A stretch of DNA of 64,000 bases from an uncultured Treponema sp. (GCA_949300145.1 CASGDA010000005.1:1-64000); one strand, 5' to 3'. Shown: positions 16,986 to 26,669, counted from the first letter of the stretch. Numbers and translations: made by a program. Notes: generated by a model from the letters alone, not told the origin.

Positions 16986-17494
16986 AAAAAGTTATCCTTT
17001 GGTCATCCCTCACAGCTGTTTTTTTTGTACTCTTACAAGCCGCCGTTCTTTCCAATATAGTCATACTGCCGGCGATACCTGACCTCGTTCTGCTGACGGT
17101 TTTATACGTTTCTTTAAAGAACGGTTCTGTAGCTGGATGCACTTCGGGATTCATTTCCGGGCTGATTATGGATTTTCTCTCCGCCGCGCCGGTGGGATTG
17201 AATGCGATGACAAAAACAATAACAGGATATATCGCTGGGAAATTCTACGACTCGTTCAATATGGGGAAAACCTTTGTCCCTGTTGTCGTGGCCGCCGCCG
17301 CAACGATTCTGAAAGCTGTCCTGGTATGGGTAATATCATTTTTCTTCGGACCCGAAATAATTTCATATAAACTTACAGCCGCACCTTTATGGTTTGAAAT
17401 AGCGGTCAACGCAATATGTTCTCCGGTGGTTTTCCGTATTCTCGGAGCCTTTGAACCTCTTTTTGTTTTGAACAGTAGAGAGATAAGAAAATGA
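16982..17494 (+). CDS. mreD: Rod-shape-determining protein MreD
   Basis: 170 residues, almost entirely hydrophobic with about five membrane segments. Features such as LPAIPDLVLLTVLYVSLKNG and GFISGLIMDFLSAAPVGLNA match the MreD family (GFxxGLxxDxxxxxxxGxxA). It completes the mreBCD set and is translated with both neighbours through 4-base overlaps with mreC upstream and mrdA downstream. Confidence 0.9.
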   Translation: MKKVILWSSLTAVFFVLLQAAVLSNIVILPAIPDLVLLTVLYVSLKNGSVAGCTSGFISGLIMDFLSAAPVGLNAMTKTITGYIAGKFYDSFNMGKTFVPVVVAAAATILKAVLVWVISFFFGPEIISYKLTAAPLWFEIAVNAICSPVVFRILGAFEPLFVLNSREIRK

Positions 17495-19335
17495 CACCTG
17501 TTGACGGCAAAAAAAGAATCCGGTTTTTATCCTTTTTTATTTTTGCCATATTAATCCTGTATACCTTGAAATTATTTTCCCTCCAGGTAATTAAGGGGGA
17601 ACAGTACAGGACACTCTCAAAAAACATATCACAAAGGGCCAGACGTATAACGGCTCTCCGCGGTGAAATTTACGACAGGAACAGTTCGACCCCGCTGGTT
17701 CTGAACATCGAGGCATTCGCCGTCAATATCACACCGGGAGAAATACCTGAGGACCAGTTTCCCAATGTAATCGACAAAACAGCTTCCATTCTGGGAATGA
17801 CATCTTCGGAGCTTTACGCAAAAATCCCAAGAACGCTGCGCCGTTCCTTCCAGCAGATTGAAATAATGTCGAATGTGACTTACGAAAGTATAAGCGAAAT
17901 CGCCGAAATAATAGACGAGCTCCCCGGAATATCCTGGTATTCAAAGCCTGTAAGAAATTATATTGAAACCCGCTCTTTTTCCCATATTCTCGGATATGTC
18001 GGTGACATAACAAGCGAGGAATTGAAAATATACTATAACGAAGGATACACAAACAACAGCGTCATAGGAAAAACGGGGATTGAAAAACAATATGAATCCG
18101 TTTTGAGGGGAAAGGACGGATTTGAATACAGGGTTGTTGATGTCAGGGGAAAATCCATTGAAAACAACAGAATCATAAATGAACCTGAATCAGGAAAAAA
18201 TATTGTTTTAACCATTGACCGCAACATACAGATTCTGGCGGAACAGGCCCTGGGAAACAGGATAGGGGCGGCCGTTGTGTTGAAGCCTGCTACAGGAGAA
18301 ATCCTTGCCATGGCTTCATACCCGTATTATGATCCGAATCTTTTCGTTGCAAATTCCTCAAATGAATACGCCAAAATGTTGAATGACCCACATACGCCTC
18401 TTGTGAACCGTGTCGTTGACGCCGGATATCCTCCTGCATCCACTTTCAAAATTTTTATGACCGCCGCATTGGTCGAGGAAAAGGCTATTCCAAGGGACAA
18501 AGAAATCAACTGTCCCGGCCACATAGAATACGGTGACCGAATTTTCAGGTGCCATATACGCGGACGCGGACACGGATACATCGAAATGAAATCCGCGTTG
18601 GCCCAGTCATGTGACATTTATTACTGGATTGCCTGCCGTGACTATCTCGGGATAGACAAAATAATATCCTACGCCGAGGAATTCGGTTTCGGAGAATCCG
18701 TTGAAATAGATCTGCCGAGCCAGACCGCCGGATTTATACCGACACCGCAATGGAAACAAAGACGTTACCATGAAAAATGGCTTGGCGGTGACACAATGAA
18801 TATGTCAATCGGGCAGGGGTTCACCCTCGTTTCCCCCCTGCAGCTCGCAAACGCGGTTGCCATGGTTGTGAACAGCGGAACCATCTATAAACCGCATCTT
18901 CTGAAAGAAGTCAGGGACCCTGTGACCGGGGAAGTTGTCTCGGAAAAAACGCCTGAAGTTCTCCGCACATCCAACATATCCAAGGAAACTTTTTCCATTG
19001 TCCGGGATGACATGCGCAATGTGATAACCAACGGAACCGCGGCTCTTGTCATGCGAAACAAAGCGGTGCAGATTGCGGCGAAAACCGGAACCGCTGAAGT
19101 AGGGTACAATGACCGCTGGCATTCATGGCTGGCGGCTTACGGACCTTACAACGCCCCTCCGGAGGAGGCTGTTGTTGTGGTTGTCATCGTGGAAGCCGCG
19201 AATAAATGGGAATGGTGGGCTCCATATGCAACGAATATTATTTTCCAGGGTATCTTTGCCAACCAGAATTATGATGAAGCCGTTGATGCGCTCGGATTAC
19301 GGTATATAGTGGGACCAAGGGGAAGACAGGAATAA
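17491..19335 (+). CDS. mrdA: Penicillin-binding protein 2 (peptidoglycan transpeptidase)
   Basis: 614 residues. It has an N-terminal membrane anchor (about 11-30), a dimerisation/pedestal domain beginning RRITALRGEIYDRN, and the transpeptidase domain with SxxK at 317-320 (PPASTFKI), SCD as the second motif (PBP2 enzymes use SxD), and KTG in AAKTGTAEVG. It cross-links peptidoglycan during cell elongation with RodA as the glycosyltransferase partner. It overlaps mreD by 4 bases and is followed 5 bases later by rodA. Confidence 0.96.
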   Translation: MTPVDGKKRIRFLSFFIFAILILYTLKLFSLQVIKGEQYRTLSKNISQRARRITALRGEIYDRNSSTPLVLNIEAFAVNITPGEIPEDQFPNVIDKTASILGMTSSELYAKIPRTLRRSFQQIEIMSNVTYESISEIAEIIDELPGISWYSKPVRNYIETRSFSHILGYVGDITSEELKIYYNEGYTNNSVIGKTGIEKQYESVLRGKDGFEYRVVDVRGKSIENNRIINEPESGKNIVLTIDRNIQILAEQALGNRIGAAVVLKPATGEILAMASYPYYDPNLFVANSSNEYAKMLNDPHTPLVNRVVDAGYPPASTFKIFMTAALVEEKAIPRDKEINCPGHIEYGDRIFRCHIRGRGHGYIEMKSALAQSCDIYYWIACRDYLGIDKIISYAEEFGFGESVEIDLPSQTAGFIPTPQWKQRRYHEKWLGGDTMNMSIGQGFTLVSPLQLANAVAMVVNSGTIYKPHLLKEVRDPVTGEVVSEKTPEVLRTSNISKETFSIVRDDMRNVITNGTAALVMRNKAVQIAAKTGTAEVGYNDRWHSWLAAYGPYNAPPEEAVVVVVIVEAANKWEWWAPYATNIIFQGIFANQNYDEAVDALGLRYIVGPRGRQE

Positions 19336-19340
19336 GCAAA

Positions 19341-20669
19341 ATGGGAATTGGTATTAATTTCAAATTTAAAAAATTCACTCACTTTGATTTTACGCTGTGT
19401 TTTTCCGTATTGGCCTTGACAACAATAGGCATACTTTTTATTTATTCATCCGGCATAAATTCATCCGGTGTATCGGTATCCTTTGAATATATAAAACAAA
19501 TAGTATGGGCCGCGACGGGATTTATCATTCTGCTTTTTATTTCCGTGAATGATTACAGAAGAATCGCCGACAGAACTTTCATTTTATTTATAATAATGAT
19601 TGCCATGCTGTTATACACCAGAATATTCGGACGGTATGTTAACGGCGCCAAAAGCTGGATAGGAATAGGGGAGTTGGGAATACAGCCTTCGGAATTCGCG
19701 AAAATCATTTATATACTTTACCTTGCGCATTATTTGAACAATTCTGAAAAAAACGAAAAACAGTTCACCAGATTTGTAAAAGCCGGGATCATCATGGTTA
19801 TCCCGATGTTTTTAATTCTTTCCCAGCCTGACCTGGGGACAAGTTCTGTTTTTTTTCCGATATTTTTAACCATGTGTTTCATGGCGGGCATCCCGACGAG
19901 ATATATCCTCATGGTTTTTATGTTCGGGGTCTGCACCATTGTTTTTACAATACTGCCATACTGGGATGATATTGTTTTAGGCAGATCCCTGCCGGTAATG
20001 CGTGTCTTCACTGATTTCCGGATTACACTTCTGGCGGTTATTGTCCTTTCCTTTATCTTAGCCCTGTCCATGGCGGGACGTTTTATTTTCAAATCAAAAT
20101 ATTATTACTGGATTGCGTACGTGACCGGAATCATCCTGGCTTCTTTAATCGCATCCCTGGCAGGGGGAAAAGTCCTTAAAGAATACCAGATCATGCGCCT
20201 GATTATATTCCTTAATCCATACATAGACGAAAGAGGCGCCGGCTGGAATATAATCCAGTCCCTTACCGCCATCGGTTCGGGAGGATTATTCGGCCGTGGA
20301 TTTTTACACGGAACCCAGAGCCATTACAGATTCCTGCCCCAGCAAAGCACAGACTTTATATTCAGCATTCTGACCGAAGAGTGGGGCTTTATAGGAGGAA
20401 TAACCGTTTTCTTTCTTTACGGAATAATCTTCAAAAGGGGAATTACCATAATAAAAAATACAGGAAACAATTTCGGAGCTTTGACAGCCTGTGGAATCAT
20501 AACGATGTTCGCCTTTCATTTTATGGTCAACGTAGGCATGGTTATGGGAATAATGCCTATAACCGGAATTCCTCTCCTGTTTCTTTCCTACGGAGGTTCT
20601 TCCCTGTGGACCGCAATGGCCGCTGTCGGAATACTCATGAGCATAAACATGAGGCGTCTTGAGGGCTGA
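19341..20669 (+). CDS. rodA: RodA, SEDS-family peptidoglycan glycosyltransferase
   Basis: 442 residues with about ten membrane segments. SEDS signatures include GAKSWIGIGELGIQPSEFAK, LSQPDLGTSSVFFPIF (conserved Asp region), GSGGLFGRGFLHGTQS, LPQQSTDFIFSILTEEWGF, and a C-terminal GIPLLFLSYGGSSLW. It is longer than E. coli RodA (370) owing to an extra loop near residues 215-270. It polymerises glycan strands during elongation with PBP2 and the MreBCD scaffold, whose genes are directly upstream. Confidence 0.96.
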   Translation: MGIGINFKFKKFTHFDFTLCFSVLALTTIGILFIYSSGINSSGVSVSFEYIKQIVWAATGFIILLFISVNDYRRIADRTFILFIIMIAMLLYTRIFGRYVNGAKSWIGIGELGIQPSEFAKIIYILYLAHYLNNSEKNEKQFTRFVKAGIIMVIPMFLILSQPDLGTSSVFFPIFLTMCFMAGIPTRYILMVFMFGVCTIVFTILPYWDDIVLGRSLPVMRVFTDFRITLLAVIVLSFILALSMAGRFIFKSKYYYWIAYVTGIILASLIASLAGGKVLKEYQIMRLIIFLNPYIDERGAGWNIIQSLTAIGSGGLFGRGFLHGTQSHYRFLPQQSTDFIFSILTEEWGFIGGITVFFLYGIIFKRGITIIKNTGNNFGALTACGIITMFAFHFMVNVGMVMGIMPITGIPLLFLSYGGSSLWTAMAAVGILMSINMRRLEG

Positions 20670-20747
20670 ATCGATATAAATCCCCAACTAAATGTACAAT
20701 GTGTATGTTTTTGTTTACATAGCTTATAATTTTTCCAGGAGTTTTGC

Positions 20748-21836
20748 GTGCTTTATACAGCCGGAATAATAGGAACAGGAAGAATCGGATTTTCACTGGG
20801 GTTTGACAAGAAAAGGGAACAGCCGGCATCCCATTCATTTGCGCTGGCCGGAAACAAACACATAAAGATAACAGCCGGCTGTGACACGGATAAATCCCGG
20901 CTGGAAAAATGGGGGAGGTTCTTTCCCGGCGCAAAAACTTTTCCTGACACGGACAGTTTCTTTTCTTCTTCCGACATACCCGACATAACCGTTGTGGCCG
21001 TCAACGAATCCTCACATCTTCCGGTGGCATTGCAGGCTTTGGCTTCAAAAACAAGGCTCATAATCCTGGAAAAACCCGTGGCCCTCAACGTCAAGGAAGG
21101 CTGCGCCCTGAAAACTGCCGCGGATAAATCCGGCGCCGCAATCCTCGTGAACCACGAAAGGCGTTTCGCTTCGGATTACAGACTTGCCAAAAAACTCATA
21201 GACAACGGTGAAATAGGGGACATCCAGACTGTGAGGGCCGTCCTTTGCTCAGGACTTGCCGTCTATTCGCCTGATGCGGAAGAAACCGGGGCTTACAGCC
21301 TGCTCCACGACGGCACGCATCTGATAGACATCGTCCATTTTTTGCTGGACGGTTTTTTCGCCGGTGACGAACACAGACTGAAAAACCCCGCTGTTTCCGT
21401 TTTCCGGAGCGAAACCAAACAGGAAAACGAAAACACGGGCGTAAGCGTAAGCGGCGGAATTAAAGTCAGCAATGTTTCAGCTTTCTACCAGATGGACTGC
21501 GGCATTCAAGTTACACTGGAAATTTCAGGCAGAAGCCGCTTTTTTGACTTTTATCTGGATATCACAGGAACCACAGGACGGATAAAAATCGGAAACGGAT
21601 TTGCGGCGCAGTACGTGCGAAGGGAATCAAAACTGTATTCCGGCTTTTATTCGCTCGCGGAAAACAAATCAGTCCGGTTTCCGGGCAAGACGGGATATTT
21701 CAGCAACATGGTAAAAAACGCCGTGGATTTCCTTGACGGAAAGGAAAAAATATTTTCGTCGCTGGACGACGGGCTCGCCGCGCTGAAAACAATAGAGGAA
21801 ATCAAATCCGGAATAAAAGAACAGACAGAAAAATAA
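20748..21836 (+). CDS. Gfo/Idh/MocA-family NAD(P)-dependent oxidoreductase
   Basis: 362 residues from a GTG start (20748) with CCAGGAG upstream. A Rossmann motif opens the protein (AGIIGTGRIGFSLGFD), with VVAVNESSHLP after strand 4 and the family signature IILEKPVALNVKEG; ILVNHERRF and LLHDGTHLIDIVHFLL fit the catalytic region. These enzymes act on sugars, inositols or their derivatives; the substrate cannot be told from sequence. TATAAT at 20725-20730 may be its -10. The gene appears monocistronic. The 177 bases to the next gene hold no clear terminator, RNA gene or repeat. Confidence 0.85.
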   Translation: MLYTAGIIGTGRIGFSLGFDKKREQPASHSFALAGNKHIKITAGCDTDKSRLEKWGRFFPGAKTFPDTDSFFSSSDIPDITVVAVNESSHLPVALQALASKTRLIILEKPVALNVKEGCALKTAADKSGAAILVNHERRFASDYRLAKKLIDNGEIGDIQTVRAVLCSGLAVYSPDAEETGAYSLLHDGTHLIDIVHFLLDGFFAGDEHRLKNPAVSVFRSETKQENENTGVSVSGGIKVSNVSAFYQMDCGIQVTLEISGRSRFFDFYLDITGTTGRIKIGNGFAAQYVRRESKLYSGFYSLAENKSVRFPGKTGYFSNMVKNAVDFLDGKEKIFSSLDDGLAALKTIEEIKSGIKEQTEK

Positions 21837-22013
21837 AAACACCGCAAGCGCAAAAAAGGGGAACGGTAAAACTATTATTTTCCTCCGGCTTTCGGCTTTA
21901 TATTTTACTGCGTATAATGTATGTTCTGTTCATTTTTAAGATGCTGGGATTATAAAATTTAACGTCAACAAATAATATGATAAGATAATGGCGTGCATTT
22001 TTATCAAAATAAA

Positions 22014-22958
22014 CTACAAATTTGTTTGAATCGAGGATTTACAGACATTGTATAATTCCAGAACCGTTTCAGCTCCGGCAATCCAATTTCTTCCTGATTC
22101 TGAAACAACCCCGTATACGCCGCCATCGCTGAAAATAAACCCGTATGAAAACACAAGCCTTCTGTCATATCCGGTTGTACATTCAATTTCAAAAAATTTT
22201 TCCAGGGGGATATTCGTGATGTCAGAGCATTCAATCCCTGAAATCATGTCCTCAATTCTTCCTATCATTGAAGCGTCGCGGTTTGCGGAAAACGATGTGG
22301 CGTACCCTTCCGCCTCTGATTCCATGTCCACACCTGGGGCAAAATCCCTGAAAACCATGTGCTGTATATTTCCGTGTGATTGGCCGGAAAAAACATCTCT
22401 GAATGGGGATCTGTCAATCCAGTTTTTTACAGCGGCAATGCTTTCAATTGACAGTCCCGGTACAGAAAAAAAATCTTCCGTTTTGAAAATTCCTGATGGA
22501 AGCTTCACATACCGGAATCCGCCGCCCGCCTCAGAGCTTCCCGCGCGGATGATTCCCGCCGTCGTTGAATTTTCCCCGTAAACTGTGATTTTCACCGGAA
22601 AATCATGTCCGCCATCGTCACTGTCTGCCGGATAAAAAGAAAGCGGCCGCAGAATCCTTTTCTCTTCTGTAATTCCTGAAACAAAATCATTTATTTTGAA
22701 ATTATCAGCAGGATAAATAAGATTCCCGTCAAAAACAAGGACCCATGAATAACCGTGTTTTTCCAGCACGACAGGAATATTGAAACCATCTTCAATTCTG
22801 ACCGCGGAAATTTCTCCGGATTCACCGGCCTGCACAAGAACATCTTTTTTGCCCGGCGAAAAAACAGGATCCCGGAATACCAGCGGAAAAACAACGGCGC
22901 AGAAAACCGATAAAAACGCAACCAGAATATACACATAAATCTGCCTGCTGCTTTTCAT
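22014..22958 (-). CDS. DUF4340-family membrane-anchored protein
   Basis: 314 residues: an N-terminal membrane segment (about 8-30), then a mostly beta external domain with VRIEDGFNIPVVLEKHGYSW, NFKINDFVSGITEEK, and a second similar unit. This matches DUF4340 proteins, which are usually coded next to a GldG-like ABC-transporter component. That is the case here: the start overlaps the end of the GldG-like gene by 4 bases. No biochemical role is known; the pair is thought to act in an envelope-associated ABC system. Confidence 0.7.
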   Translation of the reverse strand: MKSSRQIYVYILVAFLSVFCAVVFPLVFRDPVFSPGKKDVLVQAGESGEISAVRIEDGFNIPVVLEKHGYSWVLVFDGNLIYPADNFKINDFVSGITEEKRILRPLSFYPADSDDGGHDFPVKITVYGENSTTAGIIRAGSSEAGGGFRYVKLPSGIFKTEDFFSVPGLSIESIAAVKNWIDRSPFRDVFSGQSHGNIQHMVFRDFAPGVDMESEAEGYATSFSANRDASMIGRIEDMISGIECSDITNIPLEKFFEIECTTGYDRRLVFSYGFIFSDGGVYGVVSESGRNWIAGAETVLELYNVCKSSIQTNL

Positions 22959-24877
22959 TTTTCCCGCCTGCCTTCTTTCGATTCCAATAAATCCAGAATT
23001 CCATCCCTCTGCCAGAGCCAGTCAACACAGTTCACCAGAAACCTTGCGTTTTCACTTTGAAAAGCCATTTCCTGTAAATCGGAGACACACATGCTGTCGG
23101 CAAAAAACGCCGCCCTTTGACCTTCTGCTATATAAAAAGAAGAAAAAATCCTGTCTGCCGTCGCGGCGCCTGAATCAGAAGAATTCCCGTTCTGGAGAGC
23201 CGATACCGTTTCCGAAAAAGGAGATGAATCAAAAGGCAGGTTATCCGGAGAAAGAATATCCCCGCCTGGAAAGGATAACGATGAAAAACCGCCGCCGGCT
23301 TCTTTTCCCGGCGAAAAACGCACTGCCACCGGCCAGAAAAAACACAAGTCCCGTATACCGGAAAAAACAGGATGAACGGCTTCACCTGCTTCTCCTGCGT
23401 CCCCCTCCCCGTCTGTCATCGGAAAGAATTTAACCCAGAACGGATAGTCAAATCTTACAAATGAGGAGCCGTCTTGGGAAACCAGTGGAATTTGGCAGCA
23501 GGACTCCCTGTCATAAACTATACCCTGAAACATTTCCGTTCCGAAAAAATTATTTATAAAATCAAAATAAACCGTATTTTCTTTCACATAATTGTAATTG
23601 CGTAAAATCCATGAATCATCAGGAAGAATCGCGGAAGAAAAAAACACAGCATTTCCCCCGTCGTCCAGAAAATCCTCCAGCGAAGATACAAAATCCTCCT
23701 GAAGATTTTCCGTGCCCTCCTCATTTTTCTCCTGCCCGGCGGACGCGGAGTTGACGTTAAAAAACGAAGGAAGGCCTGCAACGACAAGAGGAACACCGGG
23801 ATTCAAGTCTTCCGGTGCGGAAATATTCTCAACATGATAACCTGCGGAATTCAATATACCGGACAAAAGCGAATAGGAGCCGGCCCCGTTCATGGCGTTT
23901 CCGAAAGCTAAAACCTGTACGGATTTCCGCCTTCCCTCCAAAAGCCTGATGATATGATATTCAAAATCCTCAGGAGCAGGAACAAGAGGGATTATATATG
24001 AATCGTACAGGGAACGCACTGTAAAGGCAGGAGGACTTTCCCCCTCAGCCGCCGGCAATTCAGGTTTAACAACCTCCGCCGAAATTCTTCCTCCGGAATA
24101 ATAAACAAATGAACGCATTTGGGATTCAATTAAAATGGAAGCGGCGGTTCTTTCAGGAAATAAAACCGGCACAAGAACGCCGGTCTGCAGCCGGTAAATT
24201 ATGGAATAATTTTCAGTTAAACCTGAAGACAATAATTCCACCGAATATTCCGACAGAGAATATTTTTTTTCCGGAGAGAAGTCACGGGAAAACGGAAAAC
24301 AGACCGAAATACAGAATATTGATATTCCTGATACAAGAAAACATATACGCCGGACGGATTCCCCGGTAAAATATTTTCCGCTGCATCCGTATCCGCCGCC
24401 TGGTGGAATAAAATTGACACCCATCCGCAGCATTTCCCTTCCTTCCGCAAAAAAAATCAATGCGGCGCACAGGGGACAGAAGAAAAACCTGAAATCAAAA
24501 AATGAAAGGGAGCAAAGCACCGTGCCCACAGAAAACAGCGGGATAAAGAAAATGCATGCTGAAACGGCGCAAAGAAAAAGAGCCTTTTTTGTCACACAGA
24601 AGTTGAAGCAGGAAAAAACGCAGGAACAAAGCAGAAAAGAACCCGTTCCGGTGAAAGGAACGGACAGCAGAAAAAAAGAGACGGGTCCTCCTGAGAAAAA
24701 CAGGGAACACAATAAAGCAGGCAAAAATATCCGGAGAAAATACAATACAAAAGCAATCCTGAAACATTCACCTGTTAAAAAAAAAGCCTCCGGATTTTGT
24801 CTTTTCAATTCCCGGGGAAACGAAACAAATGAAAAAAAAACGCAGAGCAAAGGAACAAAAAAAATCCGGCCAAACAT
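22955..24877 (-). CDS. GldG-like ABC-transport-associated membrane protein
   Basis: 640 residues. The first 200 or so contain about six hydrophobic segments and resemble a shortened ABC-2 permease region. An external domain then begins with SPEKKYSLSEYSVELLSSG, a recognisable form of the GldG motif (DLTxxKxYSLSxxT). A hydrophilic domain follows, with a GATase-like stretch (PLVVAGLPSFFNV, FLDDGGNAVFFSS). The start is 3 bases after the RNase Z stop. In other bacteria GldF (permease), GldG and an ATPase form one complex; no ATPase or separate GldF gene is in this window, so the partner must be coded elsewhere or be missing. Confidence 0.65.
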   Translation of the reverse strand: MFGRIFFVPLLCVFFSFVSFPRELKRQNPEAFFLTGECFRIAFVLYFLRIFLPALLCSLFFSGGPVSFFLLSVPFTGTGSFLLCSCVFSCFNFCVTKKALFLCAVSACIFFIPLFSVGTVLCSLSFFDFRFFFCPLCAALIFFAEGREMLRMGVNFIPPGGGYGCSGKYFTGESVRRICFLVSGISIFCISVCFPFSRDFSPEKKYSLSEYSVELLSSGLTENYSIIYRLQTGVLVPVLFPERTAASILIESQMRSFVYYSGGRISAEVVKPELPAAEGESPPAFTVRSLYDSYIIPLVPAPEDFEYHIIRLLEGRRKSVQVLAFGNAMNGAGSYSLLSGILNSAGYHVENISAPEDLNPGVPLVVAGLPSFFNVNSASAGQEKNEEGTENLQEDFVSSLEDFLDDGGNAVFFSSAILPDDSWILRNYNYVKENTVYFDFINNFFGTEMFQGIVYDRESCCQIPLVSQDGSSFVRFDYPFWVKFFPMTDGEGDAGEAGEAVHPVFSGIRDLCFFWPVAVRFSPGKEAGGGFSSLSFPGGDILSPDNLPFDSSPFSETVSALQNGNSSDSGAATADRIFSSFYIAEGQRAAFFADSMCVSDLQEMAFQSENARFLVNCVDWLWQRDGILDLLESKEGRREK

Positions 24878-24880
24878 TAT

Positions 24881-25813
24881 TCAGTCTTCGTATTCTATCG
24901 GGAAAACCATTCTGTCCTTTGTTAAAACAGATTCGGGGAAAACAGCCCTGGCCTCGTCCAGAAGTTTTTTCAAATCGGAATCCGTGTATCTCGGACTGTA
25001 ATGAATCAGCCCCATTTTTTTCACCCCGGCCGTCTTCGCAATCTCTGCGGCCTGGGCGGCGGTCATGTGCTTTTTCTCAAAGGCGGTTTCAGCCAGCTCC
25101 TGCTCAAACATACCTTCGCAGATGAAAAGATCCGCCCCCTTCACTTCCTCCGCTATGGATGGAAGCGGCGCGGAATCTGTAACGTAACTGAATTTCCTTC
25201 CGCGGCGCGGCAGCCCCAGAACCTGTCCAGGGGTTACCGTGGTTCCGTCAGACGCTTCCACGGATTCCCCCCGCTGAAGCATTGACCACAAGGGTCCGCA
25301 GGGCACCTTCATCTCCAGGGCCTTTTCAGGATTAAAAGCGCCGGGCCTGGAATGCTCCACGAAACTGTATCCCACACAAACCTTCGTGTGCTTTAACGGA
25401 AAGGAATAAACATCAAAATCTTCACCTGAAAAAACACAGTCCGGTACCGCCGGATTTATTTCTTTGACAATTATGTCATAATTTATATACATGTCTAGAA
25501 TTTTTCTATTGGCATTGACATATTCCGCTGTCTTTGGAGGGCCGAAAATATACAACGGATCTTCCCTGTCAACCTGGGAGGAAAGCATCAAAAGCCCGGG
25601 AAGTCCGGTCACATGATCCGCATGTGTGTGAGAGATAAAAACAGCGTTTATTTTTTTCCAGCGGAGATTAAGCCTCCTGAGGGAAACCTGCGTACCTTCT
25701 CCGCAGTCAAACAGAAAAATATCTCCTTCCCTTCTTAACAGTACGGAAGTCAAATGTCTGTACGGCAGCGGCATCATTCCGCCGCAACCAAGAATAAAAG
25801 CCTCAAAATTCAT
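24881..25813 (-). CDS. rnz: Ribonuclease Z (tRNA 3' endonuclease)
   Basis: 310 residues from the ATG at 25813; the open frame continues 40 codons upstream but through the promoter. It has the MBL signature SHTHADHVTGLPGLL, the N-terminal FILGCGGMMPLPYR (a GTSSxxP-like opening), DCGEGTQ, PLKHTKVCVGYSF, YVTDSAPLP and C-terminal LIHYSPRYTD with the conserved HFSxRY element. It removes 3' trailers from tRNA precursors. The gene is divergent from the nicotinamidase-like gene, with overlapping -35 boxes, and is followed by the GldG-like gene. Confidence 0.92.
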   Translation of the reverse strand: MNFEAFILGCGGMMPLPYRHLTSVLLRREGDIFLFDCGEGTQVSLRRLNLRWKKINAVFISHTHADHVTGLPGLLMLSSQVDREDPLYIFGPPKTAEYVNANRKILDMYINYDIIVKEINPAVPDCVFSGEDFDVYSFPLKHTKVCVGYSFVEHSRPGAFNPEKALEMKVPCGPLWSMLQRGESVEASDGTTVTPGQVLGLPRRGRKFSYVTDSAPLPSIAEEVKGADLFICEGMFEQELAETAFEKKHMTAAQAAEIAKTAGVKKMGLIHYSPRYTDSDLKKLLDEARAVFPESVLTKDRMVFPIEYED

Positions 25814-25820
25814 GGAAATG

Positions 25821-25849
25821 AGTATACATGAATTAAATACACTTGACAA
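25821..25849 (-). promoter_or_regulatory. Promoter abutting rnz
   Basis: On the minus strand TTGTCA (25849-25844), a 17-base spacer and TATACT (25826-25821). Seven bases separate the -10 from the ATG at 25813. No ribosome site is present. Confidence 0.65.
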
Positions 25850-25870
25850 TGTACAAAAATATGCTAAATT
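25843..25870 (+). promoter_or_regulatory. Promoter abutting the nicotinamidase-like gene
   Basis: TTGACA (25843-25848), a 16-base spacer and TAAATT (25865-25870). Ten bases separate it from the ATG at 25881. Its -35 box shares five bases with the -35 box of the divergent rnz promoter. Confidence 0.65.
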
Positions 25871-25880
25871 TATTCCTATC

Positions 25881-26669
25881 ATGTTGAATGCGCTTCTTAT
25901 TATTGATCCCCAGAATGATTTTTGCGACCCCAAGGGGGCTCTTTCAGTACCTGGAGCGGTGGATGACTGCCAACGCCTGGTGAAAATGATTCAAAGGACA
26001 GGTGAAAAACTGTCTGCAATATACGTGACATTGGACACGCATCATTTTTTCCATATCGCGAATCCGAGTTTCTGGGTGGATGAGAATGGAAAACATCCCG
26101 CCCCTTATACCATTATAACTTCGGAATTGGTGAACAGCGGAAAGATGCGGGCATCCCTTCCAAAATACCAGAATTATGCCGTGGAATACGTTGCGACCCT
26201 TGAAAAGCTCGGAAAATACAACCTGTGCATATGGCCTCCACACTGCCTTATTGGAACCTGGGGGCATAACGTGTACAAGCCTCTTTCCGACGAGCTGTTG
26301 AAATGGGAGAGCGACTCACCCGGACGCGTTGTGGAATATGCTGAAAAAGGCAGTAACGTGAGGACGGAGCATTACAGCGCTATAAGGGCGGAAGTCTCTG
26401 ACGCGGCTGACCCCATGTCCAGAACGAATTTCGCGCTCATTGAGCGTTTGAAAGCCGCGGACAATATAGCGATTGCCGGGGAAGCTTTCTCCCACTGCGT
26501 CGCCAACACGACAAGGGATCTCATTGCGTGCATTCCAACGGAAAAGCTTGTAATATTGACAGACGCCAGTTCCAATGTGCCCGGTTTTGAAAACCTTGGT
26601 GAGGACTTCCTTAACGAAATTAAGAAGCTGGGTATGAGGACAATGACCTCGGAGGAATTCCTGGCTTGA
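25881..26669 (+). CDS. Nicotinamidase-like cysteine hydrolase (isochorismatase superfamily)
   Basis: 262 residues from the ATG at 25881; the longer frame starts within the promoter region. Hallmarks: LLIIDPQNDF with catalytic Asp9, a metal-binding DTHH at 52-55, WPPHCLIGTWG (the WPxHC motif of nicotinamidases) and the nucleophile Cys206 in AGEAFSHCVANT. It most likely turns nicotinamide into nicotinate for NAD salvage. It is longer than typical PncA (about 190-220) because of inserts near 75-110 and 130-175, so a different amide substrate is possible. It is monocistronic and converges with the FemAB-like gene. Confidence 0.82.
   Translation: MLNALLIIDPQNDFCDPKGALSVPGAVDDCQRLVKMIQRTGEKLSAIYVTLDTHHFFHIANPSFWVDENGKHPAPYTIITSELVNSGKMRASLPKYQNYAVEYVATLEKLGKYNLCIWPPHCLIGTWGHNVYKPLSDELLKWESDSPGRVVEYAEKGSNVRTEHYSAIRAEVSDAADPMSRTNFALIERLKAADNIAIAGEAFSHCVANTTRDLIACIPTEKLVILTDASSNVPGFENLGEDFLNEIKKLGMRTMTSEEFLA

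Noticed and set aside
21837-22013. Convergent intergenic region checked for a tRNA, terminator or small RNA.
   Set aside because: Only AT-rich sequence with a chance TATAAT near 21913; no cloverleaf, no stem followed by T run.
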